Positions 34,591 through 43,537 of a stretch of DNA of 64,000 bases are shown here, one piece after another; position 1 is the stretch's first letter, and each line of letters begins with the position of its first letter. This DNA is from Pseudomonas akapageensis (lineage in GTDB: Bacteria > Pseudomonadota > Gammaproteobacteria > Pseudomonadales > Pseudomonadaceae). A program made the position numbers and the translations under genes. The DNA lies in assembly GCF_011355085.1 (NCBI RefSeq), contig NZ_VXCP01000028.1:114238-178237 (forward strand). The letters run 5' to 3'. The notes under the pieces were generated by a model that did not search any database, was not told the origin of the DNA, and saw only the letters and a program-made list of their open reading frames with translations.

Positions 34591-36609
34591 TCATGTGTAC
34601 GCCGAGATGTTCATGAGTGAATTTGCACTCCACCGCCGCCAAACAAACTGCAACTGCAACACCGCCGCCTGCGCCAGTTCCTGTCGCCTCACGGTCAACT
34701 GTGTGTCCGCTTCCAGCACCTTGAGCAGCTGTACGCTGGGCTCATCCAGCCGCGTAATCTGTTCCAGCGCTGGCGGACCCTGTTTGAGCAGGCGAGCCAC
34801 ATCGTGCATATACCGATCACGTTCGCGCGCCGTCGGGCCGGTAGCTTCGGTCAGGCAGCCGCGCAGATGCAGCAGTTCGCCACCCAGGTCGAGGCTGTGG
34901 AGGCCGTTGTACCAATGCAGGTTGGGTTCATCCGGGTATTGGGTGCGGTAGCGCCCCAAGCGCATCAGGCGGTCGGCCATGCGGCCGCCGAACCAGCCTT
35001 CGGCCTGTTCCAGTGGCCGCTGGGTGAGCTGGGAGAGGTCGGCCAAGGATGCTTCGACCAGCCGGCGATGGTGCCGCAAGCCAGGCCCCAGGGTCACCAG
35101 CCGGAAGACCACGACGGCAATGCCAACCCCGAACAAGGTGGCCAAGGCTCCGTTGAGGTAGCGTTCGAGGTCGTAGTTCATGACATTTCTAGGCGCGACG
35201 TTGGTAACGAAGAAGATGCAGAACGCCGAGGCAATGGGAGCGATGCTGGGTTGGCTCAGGCACAGCGAGGCTATGAACAGTGGTATGCCGAGCCCCAGGC
35301 ACAGCATGGGGAAACCTTCCCAGGCGGGCAGCAGGCCGTAGGCGACCAGGGCCGCGATCGGCACCGACAGCGCGATGCCCTTGAGGAAGCTCAGCGCCGC
35401 GTCGGCAGGCGCTTCACGCCCGGCAAACAGGCTGAGCACCACGCCGCAGCTCGACACCGCGCCAAGCCCGGCAGGCCAGGCAGTGAACACCCAAAACCCG
35501 GCCACCGCAAGAAAGGCCAAAGCGCTGCGTAGACCGGACATGACGCCTTGCTCGATATCTCGGTGCCAGGCCAGCGGCCCAGGGACATTGCTGACAGGCT
35601 CGCGTTGCTCCACTGCCTTGAGTGACTGCACGGCGACGTTGGCCAGGCGCAGCACCACGGTCATGCGCATCAGGCACGCGCGCACCTGTGGATCGAGGCC
35701 CTCAACCAGCAGGCTTTCATCCAGCACGATAGCCTGCTGGTCGAGGGCCGCTTTGGCGCCATCGGCCAGCGCCCGGGCGACGCCTTTGATCAGAGGGTCG
35801 ACGTAGTCGCCCGACGCCTGGTCCAGTGTCAGACGAAGGCGCGCTACGCCACGGGTCACGCGCAGCAGGCTGAGCAAATCACGGCTCATCACCTGCAGCG
35901 CTTGCGCCCGCAGGCGCCCCGAGGAACCCTCGAACGCGGCATGATCGCGCTGGGAGTCCACCGAAACGATGCGGCCCAAAGCATCGAGCAAGCCCTGGCG
36001 CTGGTCGACACCAAGCAGCTCGGATGCCGCCGCGGCCATCCCGGACTGCCAGGCTCCACGGGCCTGGAGCGCGAGCTGGCGTTCGAGGCGACGCGGCCAC
36101 AGCAAGGTGCTTACGAGCGATGCACAGACGATACCCAGGGTGATTTCAAAAAAGCGCGCCTGGGCTTGATCGAAGATATTCAGCGGCGCGGCGGTGGACG
36201 GCAGGGCAACGATCGCGGTGGTGTAGCCGGCGAGCACGAAACCATAGGACGCGTTGTTGCGGTACAGCGAAGCCCCTGCCGTGCAAAAGCCCAGCCAAAG
36301 CGCCATACACGGCAGGAACAGCCAGGGTGACTGGCCGAGCAGGGCGATCATGCCCAGGGAGACCACCGCGCCGACAAGGGTGCCCAGCAACCGGTAGGCA
36401 CCCTTGGACAGCACCATGCCACTCAATGGCTGGTTGACGATGAACACCGTAATCAACGCCCATTGCGGCTGCTGCATTTGCAGGATGAACGCCAGGTACA
36501 GCGCCAGGCCGCCGCCGAGCATGTTCTTGACGGCAAACTGGAGCGCCGGGATCGACGGGTTGAAAAGCGCCTTGAAGAAATCGTTCAGTGCTCGTGGGAG
36601 GGTCGGCAT
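34591..36609 (-). CDS. FUSC family inner-membrane efflux protein (AaeB/YccS-like)
   Basis: About 672 residues from ATG 36607-36609 (a TTG three codons upstream is possible). Two membrane blocks of about six helices each (about 25-170 and 350-510) are separated by a soluble helical domain, with PQWALITVFIVNQPLSGMVLSKGAYRLLGT in the first block, as in fusaric acid resistance and p-hydroxybenzoic acid efflux proteins. The usual AaeA-type periplasmic partner is not adjacent. It may export aromatic acids handled by neighbouring genes. Confidence 0.85.
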   Translation of the reverse strand: MPTLPRALNDFFKALFNPSIPALQFAVKNMLGGGLALYLAFILQMQQPQWALITVFIVNQPLSGMVLSKGAYRLLGTLVGAVVSLGMIALLGQSPWLFLPCMALWLGFCTAGASLYRNNASYGFVLAGYTTAIVALPSTAAPLNIFDQAQARFFEITLGIVCASLVSTLLWPRRLERQLALQARGAWQSGMAAAASELLGVDQRQGLLDALGRIVSVDSQRDHAAFEGSSGRLRAQALQVMSRDLLSLLRVTRGVARLRLTLDQASGDYVDPLIKGVARALADGAKAALDQQAIVLDESLLVEGLDPQVRACLMRMTVVLRLANVAVQSLKAVEQREPVSNVPGPLAWHRDIEQGVMSGLRSALAFLAVAGFWVFTAWPAGLGAVSSCGVVLSLFAGREAPADAALSFLKGIALSVPIAALVAYGLLPAWEGFPMLCLGLGIPLFIASLCLSQPSIAPIASAFCIFFVTNVAPRNVMNYDLERYLNGALATLFGVGIAVVVFRLVTLGPGLRHHRRLVEASLADLSQLTQRPLEQAEGWFGGRMADRLMRLGRYRTQYPDEPNLHWYNGLHSLDLGGELLHLRGCLTEATGPTARERDRYMHDVARLLKQGPPALEQITRLDEPSVQLLKVLEADTQLTVRRQELAQAAVLQLQFVWRRWSANSLMNISAYT

Positions 36610-36655
36610 TGTATTCAAATCAACTTGGCTGGCTGAAGCGGTGTCGTTATCGAAA

Positions 36656-37930
36656 CTACTGCTTCTGTGGGTCGAACTGCTTGTCCTTGATAAGCAGCGC
36701 CGGAATCAGGCCACAAATGAAGTAGGCCGCGCCCATGACGAGGAAACCCACGCCAATCGAGCCATGAGAAGCGAGGAAACCGATTGCGGCTGGCGCAATC
36801 GCTGCGCCCAGGCGCCCGATGTTGTAGGCGCCTCCTACGGCAGACCCGCGGAATTTGGCCTCGAAGCTTTCAGTCATGTAGGTGGCGTTCACACCGTATG
36901 GAATGCCATACAGGAATCCGAACACCACCAGCATCCACAGGATATTTTCCGGGCTTTGGAAAAGTACGATCACTGGCAGGAAGATCGCGGTGCCCAGCGC
37001 CCCAAAGGCGAACACAGCACGGCGCCCCAGACGGTCAGCCGCCACGCCGGCAAGCACCTTGCCGAGGATCATGGCGGTGTAGGTACCAACCATATAGCCG
37101 GTCATGGACTGCAGGTTCATGCCCAATTCGCTTTCCAGGTACGTCGGCATCCAGTTGTTCACGCCGTAGTAGCCGAACTGCAGAAAGCCGGCAGTCAGGG
37201 ACCAGGAAATGAACATGCGTCGAGCCTGTGGATCAGCAAAAATGAGCTTGTACTGGCTTTGGTGTTTTTCGGTGGTGACCTTTCTGATGCCATTCACTTT
37301 TTTTCTGACGCGTTCGGCCTGGGCCTTGAGCCATGCTTGTGGTTCTGGAACAAGACCTTGCATCACTACGGCCAGGATCACCGGGATAATGGCAATGTAG
37401 AACAGCCAGCGCCAGCCATGGGTCGGCAATATCCAGCCGGCCAGCAGGGTCGCGACGATATAGCCCACCGACCAACCTGCTTGCAACGTCCCCAGCACCG
37501 TAGTGCGGTAGCGGGTGGGTACATATTCGGCCATCAGCGTATTGCAAGCCACATACAGCGCGCCAATCCCCAATGATGCAAAAAACCGGGTGATCGCGAA
37601 CTGCCAATAGCTATGGGTCAGGCCCAGCACTACCGTGCCGACGGAAAAAAGCACGATACTCCAGACCACGGTTTTAACCCGGCCGAAACGATCGCAGGCC
37701 CAGCCACCGTAGATGCCACCGATGGCCATGCCTGCCAGGGTGAAGCTGCCCAGGCTACCGGCCTCAACGTTGCTCAAGCCAAACTCGGCCTTCAGGCTGC
37801 TCAGGCTGTAGGAGAGCAGCATCAGGTCGGCGCCGTCGATCAATAATCCAAGAAAGCAGAAGACGAATACCAGCACCCACGTGCTGGTTTTGGCCTGTGC
37901 AATTGCACTGGCCTGAGCAGCAGCATCCAT
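36656..37930 (-). CDS. MFS transporter, aromatic acid:H+ symporter (AAHS) family
   Basis: About 424 residues from ATG 37928-37930 (AAGGT upstream); a start seven codons earlier lacks an RBS. 12 transmembrane segments. AAHS signatures: DGADLMLLSYSL in helix 1, GGIYGGWACDRFGRVKTVVWS between helices 2 and 3, and GVAADRLGRRAVFAFG between helices 8 and 9. It probably imports a benzoate-type acid whose CoA ester is handled by the adjacent acyl-CoA dehydrogenase and CoA transferase (inference). Confidence 0.88.
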   Translation of the reverse strand: MDAAAQASAIAQAKTSTWVLVFVFCFLGLLIDGADLMLLSYSLSSLKAEFGLSNVEAGSLGSFTLAGMAIGGIYGGWACDRFGRVKTVVWSIVLFSVGTVVLGLTHSYWQFAITRFFASLGIGALYVACNTLMAEYVPTRYRTTVLGTLQAGWSVGYIVATLLAGWILPTHGWRWLFYIAIIPVILAVVMQGLVPEPQAWLKAQAERVRKKVNGIRKVTTEKHQSQYKLIFADPQARRMFISWSLTAGFLQFGYYGVNNWMPTYLESELGMNLQSMTGYMVGTYTAMILGKVLAGVAADRLGRRAVFAFGALGTAIFLPVIVLFQSPENILWMLVVFGFLYGIPYGVNATYMTESFEAKFRGSAVGGAYNIGRLGAAIAPAAIGFLASHGSIGVGFLVMGAAYFICGLIPALLIKDKQFDPQKQ

Positions 37931-37991
37931 AACGTTACCTTTTTTATTCATGGGAACAGGGGCTTGAGCCCGGAACCGATGGCGCGCGGCC

Positions 37992-39146
37992 TCAGCCTCG
38001 AGCGTCGCGGATCATGTTGCGGGCGATAACCACCTGCTGGATTTGCGTGGTGCCCTCGTAGATGCGGAACAGACGCACGTCCCGATAGAAACGTTCGATC
38101 GCATACTCACTGACGTACCCCGCGCCCCCATGGATCTGCACGCAACGGTCGGCAACCCGTCCGCACATCTCGGTGGCGAACATCTTGGCGCATGAGGCTT
38201 CGGTGCTGACGTTGCGGCCTTCGTCGCGCTTGCGCGCGGCATCCAGCACCATGCACCGGCTTGCATAGATTTCAGCCTTGCTGTCGGCGAGCATGGCCTG
38301 AATGAGTTGAAACTCCGCGATGGGTTGGCCGAACTGTTTGCGTTCCAGCGCGTAGCGCAGGGCATCGTCGAGCATTCGCTCGGCGGCGCCGACGCTCAGG
38401 GCGGCAATATGCAGGCGACCCTTGTCGAGCACTTTCATTGCCGTCTTGAAACCGACACCCTCGACGCCGCCAATCAGTTGGCTGGCAGGCACCCGGACAT
38501 TGTCGAATATCACGTCGCAGGTGTGCGCACCTTTGTGGCCCATTTTGTGGTCGGGCTTACCGAGTGAAACGCCTGGTGTTCCGCGCTCGACAATAAAGGC
38601 ACTGATGCCGCCGGCACCCTTGATCTGGGGATTGGTGCGCGCCATCACGGTGTAGATGCCTGCGTGCGGGGCGTTGGTGATGAAGCGCTTGGTGCCATTG
38701 AGGATATAAGTGTCGCCTTCGCGTACGGCGCTGGTTTTGAGCGAGGCTGCATCTGAGCCGGAGTCCGGTTCAGTCAGGCAGAAGGATCCAAGCAGCTCCC
38801 CGCTGGCCAGCCTGGGCAGGTAGTGATGCTTCTGCGCTTGCGTGCCGTCCAGGAGGATACCGATGGAGCCGATCCCGTTGTTGGTACCTATATAGGAGCG
38901 GAACGCCGGTGAAGTGCGGCCCAGCTCGAAGGCAATATTCACCTCCTCTTCCATGGTCAAGCCCATGCCGCCAAACTCTTCCGGGAGCGTCAGGCCGAAC
39001 AGACCCATTGCGCGCATCTGCTCGACGATGTCTGGAGGAATCGAATCGGTCTCGGCCACTTCATTCTCGCGAGGGATCAGTACCTCGTCGACGAACTGAT
39101 GAAGGGAGTCGAGCAGAATCTGCAGGGTTTCGGTATCACGGATCAT
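37992..39146 (-). CDS. Acyl-CoA dehydrogenase
   Basis: 384 residues: LFGLTLPEEFGGMGLT, CLTEPDSGSDAASLKT (FAD contact), KMGHKGAHTCDVIFDNVRVPA, RKQFGQPIAEFQLIQ and the C-terminal IHGGAGYVSEYAIERFYRDVRLFRIYEGTTQIQ with catalytic-base-region Glu. It oxidises an acyl-CoA to the enoyl-CoA with electron transfer to ETF. It lies 61 bases upstream of the AAHS transporter on the same strand and is divergent from a 3-hydroxyacyl-CoA dehydrogenase. Chain or ring specificity is not clear; no enoyl-CoA hydratase is nearby. Confidence 0.9.
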   Translation of the reverse strand: MIRDTETLQILLDSLHQFVDEVLIPRENEVAETDSIPPDIVEQMRAMGLFGLTLPEEFGGMGLTMEEEVNIAFELGRTSPAFRSYIGTNNGIGSIGILLDGTQAQKHHYLPRLASGELLGSFCLTEPDSGSDAASLKTSAVREGDTYILNGTKRFITNAPHAGIYTVMARTNPQIKGAGGISAFIVERGTPGVSLGKPDHKMGHKGAHTCDVIFDNVRVPASQLIGGVEGVGFKTAMKVLDKGRLHIAALSVGAAERMLDDALRYALERKQFGQPIAEFQLIQAMLADSKAEIYASRCMVLDAARKRDEGRNVSTEASCAKMFATEMCGRVADRCVQIHGGAGYVSEYAIERFYRDVRLFRIYEGTTQIQQVVIARNMIRDARG

Positions 39147-39205
39147 GTGCGCTTCTCAAGGCTCGCAAGCGAGCCGGTTTTTAGGGGCGACGCGACCCCA
39201 TTGTG

Positions 39206-39404
39206 TCAGCGAGCAGCGGCGCCAATGTTATTGACCATGTCGATCAGGCGAGGGCCCACGCGCCAGTGCTGTCACGACCTGTCCACTGCTTTCAGTTTCC
39301 TTCGTCACGCTTGTCGGATCGAGCATGCCCGTTCTCAGCAGGCCGATTTCTTCGACCCTGCTGATCTTGTCCGCTGGGGTTTGGTTGCCCTCGTTACGTT
39401 CCAT
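39206..39404 (-). pseudogene. Probable internal-deletion relic of an IclR-family regulator
   Basis: From ATG 39402-39404 the minus strand reads MERNEGNQTPADKISRVEEI, then SGQVVTALARG, an IclR-like N-terminal peptide leading to the HTH. It then goes out of frame to VGPRLIDMVNNIGAAAR and a stop, which looks like an IclR C-terminus. The intervening roughly 200 residues are missing. Supporting context: two IclR-like dyads just upstream and a position between two divergent catabolic operons. The call is inference from fragments. Confidence 0.4.
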
Positions 39405-39446
39405 GTTAGAACCCCGATTCTGAGAAATGCAAGAAAATAAAACTGT

Positions 39447-39463
39447 ATTCCGTCAAGCGGAAC
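39447..39463. promoter_or_regulatory. IclR-like operator box 1 (ATTCCGTCAAGCGGAAC)
   Basis: A perfect TTCCG-N5-CGGAA dyad in the divergent promoter region, with a second copy at 39609-39625 sharing 14 of 17 bases. Dyads of this length and type are typical of IclR regulators of aromatic catabolism. Confidence 0.5.
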
Positions 39464-39608
39464 AGCATTCTGCTCGACCACAAAGGCAAAAAATTAATTT
39501 TTCTATTTTTTAAGCGATTGATTAATAAAGATTTTATTGGATTTCATTGAGCGGTTCTTTACAGGGTCTTGAGAGAAAACCTATGAAAAATCACTAAAAC
39601 GGTATCTA

Positions 39609-39625
39609 ATTCCGTACAGCGAAAC
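39609..39625. promoter_or_regulatory. IclR-like operator box 2 (ATTCCGTACAGCGAAAC)
   Basis: Near copy of box 1, centred about 162 bases downstream and about 105 bases before the dehydrogenase start. Confidence 0.45.
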
Positions 39626-39641
39626 ACATTGAGAGAAAATC

Positions 39642-39734
39642 ATGAGCCTACGATACGAGTGCGCGCGCTATCGTCCCGACCGGTGGCGAGCAATGAAAAA
39701 CGCAAAATCAACTGCGCAGGGGAGTGACGCATGA
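39642..39734 (+). CDS. Possible 30-codon leader peptide upstream of 3-hydroxyacyl-CoA dehydrogenase
   Basis: ATG 39642 with GAGAGAAAATC upstream; begins MSLRYECARYRPDRWRAMK. Its TGA overlaps the next ATG (ATGA), which would couple translation. It is Arg/Cys-rich and without similarity that I recognise. It could be chance or a remnant of a deleted gene. Confidence 0.25.
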   Translation: MSLRYECARYRPDRWRAMKNAKSTAQGSDA

Positions 39735-41260
39735 CACGCGTGATCAACCAGATGGCCATTGTCGGTACCGGAGTGATGGGCACCGGCATCGCCCAGATTG
39801 CTGCCCAGGCGGGCATACAGGTAATGCTGTTCGACAATCGCGAAGGTGCCGCCCAGTCAGCTCGAGACAACTTGAAGCACACGTTGGACAAACTGGTGAG
39901 CAAGGACAAGATCACCAGCAGCCAGGCGCAGCTCACACTTGAGCGTGTGCAGGTAGCGACTTCGCTGGCGGAATTGAAGCACGTCGACCTCGTTGTAGAG
40001 GCCATCATCGAACGTCTCGAGGCCAAGCAGGCTTTGCTGGAGGCGCTTGAGGCAGTCGTTGCCGACGATTGCATTTTGGCCACCAATACCTCGTCACTGT
40101 CCGTGACCAGCATCGCAAGAAAATGTCTGCACCCGGAGCGTGTTGCAGGATTCCATTTCTTCAACCCGGTTCCACTGATGAAAGTGGTGGAAGTCATCGA
40201 CGGCCTGGCCAGCGATCCGATGGTTGGAGACTGCCTGCAGGCGTTGGCAACGCGCATGGGCCACCGCGGTATTCGGGCCAAGGACACGCCCGGCTTCATC
40301 ATCAATCACGCCGGTCGCGCCTACAGCACCGAAGCCCTGCAAGTTCTCAAGGAAGGCGTTGCAGAGCCAGCCGAGGTGGACCGCATCCTGCGTGAGGGCC
40401 TTGGCTTTCGAATGGGGCCGCTGGAGCTGTTGGACCTCACGGCGCTGGACGTTTCTCATCCTGTGATCGAGTCGATCTATAACCAGTTCTATCAGGAGCC
40501 ACGCTATCGTCCGGCGGCGCTGACTCGGCAGATGCTGGAGGCCGGGTATCTCGGTCGCAAAGTCGGGCGTGGGTTTTATCGGTACGCCAATGGTCAGATG
40601 ATCGACCCACCGCCGGCGCAGCCAGTACCCACAGTTGAGGCACTGCCACCTGTGTGGCTCGGTACCGAAAATGCAGAGGATCGCGCCACCCTGATTGCGT
40701 TGCTCGAAGAGCTGGGCGCACGGGTAGAGCAGGGCAGCCAACCGAGCAGTGAAGCGCTCTGCTTGCTCGCCCCCTACGGCGTGGACGCCACCACTGCCGC
40801 TGGCCACTTCGCCACCGACCCGGCGCGCACGGTTTGCATCGACCCGTTGCTCGACCTGCGCCGCTATCGAACGCTGATGCCGACGCCGGCCACGCGCTTC
40901 GATATGTGCCAGGCCGCCCATGCGTTGATGGCCCGCGATGGTGTCGGCGTGAGCGTGATCAATGACAGTGTCGGTTTCGTCGCCCAGCGTGTGCTGGCGA
41001 TGATCGTCAATCTGGCTGGCGACATCGTCCAGCAACGCATTGCCAGTGTCGACGACCTGGATGACGGGGTGCGCCTCGGTCTGGGCTATCCGCAAGGGCC
41101 GCTGGCCTGGGGCGACAGTCTCGGCGCAAAGCGCATATTGACCATTCTCGAGCGCATGACCGAACTGACCGGAGACCCTCGTTACCGGCCAGGCCCCTGG
41201 TTGCGTCGTCGAGCCGCCCTCGGGCTATCGCTGCGTCACCTTGAACCGACGCTCAACTGA
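39731..41260 (+). CDS. 3-hydroxyacyl-CoA dehydrogenase, PaaH/PaaC type with duplicated C-terminal domain
   Basis: 509 residues, ATG with CAGGGGAG upstream. NAD-binding Rossmann MAIVGTGVMGTGIAQIAAQAG at about 8-28, ATNTSSLSVTSIA, catalytic HFFNPVPLMKVVEVI (His in GFHFFNP) and two helical 3HCDH C-terminal domains (about 190-285 and 410-500). The length matches PaaH/PaaC of phenylacetate degradation, but no other paa genes are present. It oxidises a 3-hydroxyacyl-CoA with NAD+. A CoA-transferase gene follows after 24 bases. Confidence 0.9.
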   Translation: MTRVINQMAIVGTGVMGTGIAQIAAQAGIQVMLFDNREGAAQSARDNLKHTLDKLVSKDKITSSQAQLTLERVQVATSLAELKHVDLVVEAIIERLEAKQALLEALEAVVADDCILATNTSSLSVTSIARKCLHPERVAGFHFFNPVPLMKVVEVIDGLASDPMVGDCLQALATRMGHRGIRAKDTPGFIINHAGRAYSTEALQVLKEGVAEPAEVDRILREGLGFRMGPLELLDLTALDVSHPVIESIYNQFYQEPRYRPAALTRQMLEAGYLGRKVGRGFYRYANGQMIDPPPAQPVPTVEALPPVWLGTENAEDRATLIALLEELGARVEQGSQPSSEALCLLAPYGVDATTAAGHFATDPARTVCIDPLLDLRRYRTLMPTPATRFDMCQAAHALMARDGVGVSVINDSVGFVAQRVLAMIVNLAGDIVQQRIASVDDLDDGVRLGLGYPQGPLAWGDSLGAKRILTILERMTELTGDPRYRPGPWLRRRAALGLSLRHLEPTLN

Positions 41261-41284
41261 CCTATCACTTGCAGGTGGAATGAA

Positions 41285-42523
41285 ATGGGTGCTTTGACTG
41301 GATACCGCGTGCTCGATCTGAGCCGTGTGCTGGCCGGCCCATGGTGCGGCCAGACGTTGGCTGACCTTGGGGCTGAAGTGATAAAGATCGAACGGCCTGG
41401 CGCGGGTGATGATACCCGTGGCTGGGGGCCACCGTGGATGAACGATGAAAACGACGAGCCCACTGAGGAAGCGTCCTATTACCAGTCCACCAACCGCGGC
41501 AAGCTATCGGTAGCGCTCAACCTGGCCGCGCAGGAAGGTCAGGAAATGGTGCGTGCCTTGGCCGCCAGTTGCGACGTGCTGATCGAGAACTATAAGGCTG
41601 GCTCACTGGCTAAATACGGTCTGGACTATGCAAGTATGTCCCGGATCAACCCGCGCCTGGTCTATTGCTCGGTAACCGGCTTCGGGCAGACCGGCCCGCG
41701 TGCTGCCGAACCCGGCTACGACTTTATCGTTCAGGGGATCGGTGGGCTGATGAGCATCACTGGCGAGCGCGATGATCTACCTGGAGGAGGGCCGCAGAAA
41801 GTAGGGGTCGCGTTCTCCGACCTGATGACAGGCCTTTACGCCACTGTCGCCATTCAGGCCGCGCTGTTGAGTCGCGAAAAAACCGGCCTGGGCCAGCACA
41901 TCGACATGGCCCTGCTGGATGTGCAGGTGGCTACCCTGTGCAACCAGAGCCAGAACTACCTGGCCTCGGGGAAGCCGCCGGGGCGCTATGGCAACGCTCA
42001 CGCCAACATCGTCCCGTATCAGGTATTCCGCGCCAAGGATCGCGATTTCATTATCGCTTGCGGCAACGATTCGCAGTTTGTCGACCTGTGCGCGGCCATT
42101 GGTCTGCCTGAACTGCCCCAGGACCCGCGCTTTACGCGCAACGCAGATCGAGTAACCCATCGCGAGAAGATCATCAGCATCCTGTCGCAACACTTTCTGG
42201 GCGGCTGTGCCGATGAGTGGGTGCAACGGATTCACCCGCGGGGCGTTCCAGTCGGGGCGATCAACAGCATCGCCCAGGCACTGGACGAGCCACAGGTGAA
42301 GGCGCGCGACATGCTGGTGAATATCCCTCATCCGCTGAAGGCAGACTTCGTCACGGTTGGCAGCCCTATCAAGCTGTCCGGTACGCCGGTGGAGTACCTG
42401 CGCCCGGCGCCAATGCTGGGCGAACATACGGACGAGGTACTCAAGCGTCAATTGGGGCTCGACGAGGCACGCCTGGCCGAATTGAAGAGCCGCGGTGTAA
42501 TCGAGCAACTGGGCGAACGTTGA
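41285..42523 (+). CDS. Class III CoA transferase (CaiB/BaiF family)
   Basis: 412 residues. MGALTGYRVLDLSRVLAGPWCGQTLADLGAEVIKIERP is the family N-terminus. Catalytic Asp is in GYDFIVQGIGGLMSITGE; GLGQHIDMALLDV, GNAHANIVPYQVF and HTDEVL are also conserved. It moves CoA between carboxylic acids, probably activating the substrate of the divergent acyl-CoA dehydrogenase. It is one operon with the dehydrogenase gene. Substrate is unknown. Confidence 0.9.
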   Translation: MGALTGYRVLDLSRVLAGPWCGQTLADLGAEVIKIERPGAGDDTRGWGPPWMNDENDEPTEEASYYQSTNRGKLSVALNLAAQEGQEMVRALAASCDVLIENYKAGSLAKYGLDYASMSRINPRLVYCSVTGFGQTGPRAAEPGYDFIVQGIGGLMSITGERDDLPGGGPQKVGVAFSDLMTGLYATVAIQAALLSREKTGLGQHIDMALLDVQVATLCNQSQNYLASGKPPGRYGNAHANIVPYQVFRAKDRDFIIACGNDSQFVDLCAAIGLPELPQDPRFTRNADRVTHREKIISILSQHFLGGCADEWVQRIHPRGVPVGAINSIAQALDEPQVKARDMLVNIPHPLKADFVTVGSPIKLSGTPVEYLRPAPMLGEHTDEVLKRQLGLDEARLAELKSRGVIEQLGER

Positions 42524-42591
42524 GTGTACTTACTGAATGTCCGCGATTACGCCTTGGCATCTACAAAACTTCGAATATTGACGCGCCAGGT

Positions 42592-43350
42592 TCAGGCGAT
42601 ATAGCCGAAGACGCCGTCCCATAGAAGTTTCAGGGCCGTGACGACGAGCAAACCGTAGCAGGCACGGTACATCTGGCGCTGGTTCAGTCTTGCGTGCAGC
42701 CGCCAGCCAAGCCAGACGCCGCAAGGAATGGCGAGCAGACAGATGACCATCAGGCTCAATACATTGCCTGTCGGTCTGGCCAGTAGCAACCAGGGCGCGG
42801 CCTTGAGAAGATTGCCCACTGTGAAGAACATACTGGTTGTTCCGGCATACACCTGCTTACTCAGGCCGAGCGGCAGCAAGTACATCGCCAGCGGTGGTCC
42901 GCCTGAATGCGCGACCATGGTTGTGATGCCCGATGTGAAGCCTGCGGCCACCGCTTTGGGCGATGAGCGCGGCCGTACCCTGACTTCTCCGCCGGCCTTG
43001 AACCAGATGCCGACAAAAATCAAGGTGATCACTGCCATCACGATAGCAATCGCGCGATGGTCCAGGGAGCGGAAGAGCAGATAACCGACGCCTATTCCGG
43101 CGACAAGCCCTGGTACCAACAAATTCAGGTCAGGTTTTGACCAGGTGGATGGTTTCCAATAGCGCAGGCTGAACAAGTCCATAGCGATAAACAGTGGCGC
43201 AAGCAGGCCGCCGGCGGTGATCGGGTCCATCACCAGGGACAACAGCGGGATACCGATGATGGCAAATCCGCCGCCGAACGCGCCTTTCATGAAACAGATC
43301 AGAAAGACGCCGGCGAACGTGACAAGAAGCGTGGTAGTGGTCAGTTCCAA
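42592..43350 (-). CDS. TauE/SafE family sulfite/organic anion permease
   Basis: About 252 residues from a TTG at 43348-43350 preceded by AGGGAG (LELTTTTLLVTFAGVFLICF). The open frame continues 72 codons upstream but is non-family sequence rich in Cys, so the TTG is preferred. About eight transmembrane helices with FMKGAFGGGFAIIGIPLLSL and GFTSGITTMVAHSGGPPLAMYLLP, as in TauE/SafE (DUF81) proteins. It probably exports or imports sulfite or small carboxylates. It converges on the CoA-transferase gene. Confidence 0.82.
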   Translation of the reverse strand: MELTTTTLLVTFAGVFLICFMKGAFGGGFAIIGIPLLSLVMDPITAGGLLAPLFIAMDLFSLRYWKPSTWSKPDLNLLVPGLVAGIGVGYLLFRSLDHRAIAIVMAVITLIFVGIWFKAGGEVRVRPRSSPKAVAAGFTSGITTMVAHSGGPPLAMYLLPLGLSKQVYAGTTSMFFTVGNLLKAAPWLLLARPTGNVLSLMVICLLAIPCGVWLGWRLHARLNQRQMYRACYGLLVVTALKLLWDGVFGYIA

Positions 43351-43537
43351 GGTATTGTCTCCCTGTTTGTGTAGGCCTGTATAACCTTTTGACGGGGCGG
43401 ACACATCGCAGAAATCGGGGTAGTCTCGATCACAGGCGGCCGAGCAGTACTTCATCGGCAAAGAGAGTCGGCATGAGATCAACCGAATTCCCGTCTTACC
43501 GATGAAGTTCATTGCGTGATACTTACCACACTCAATC

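Noticed and set aside
39731..42523. Phenylacetate (paa) operon
   Set aside because: Only a PaaH-like dehydrogenase is present; no ring-epoxidase, PaaK or PaaZ genes.
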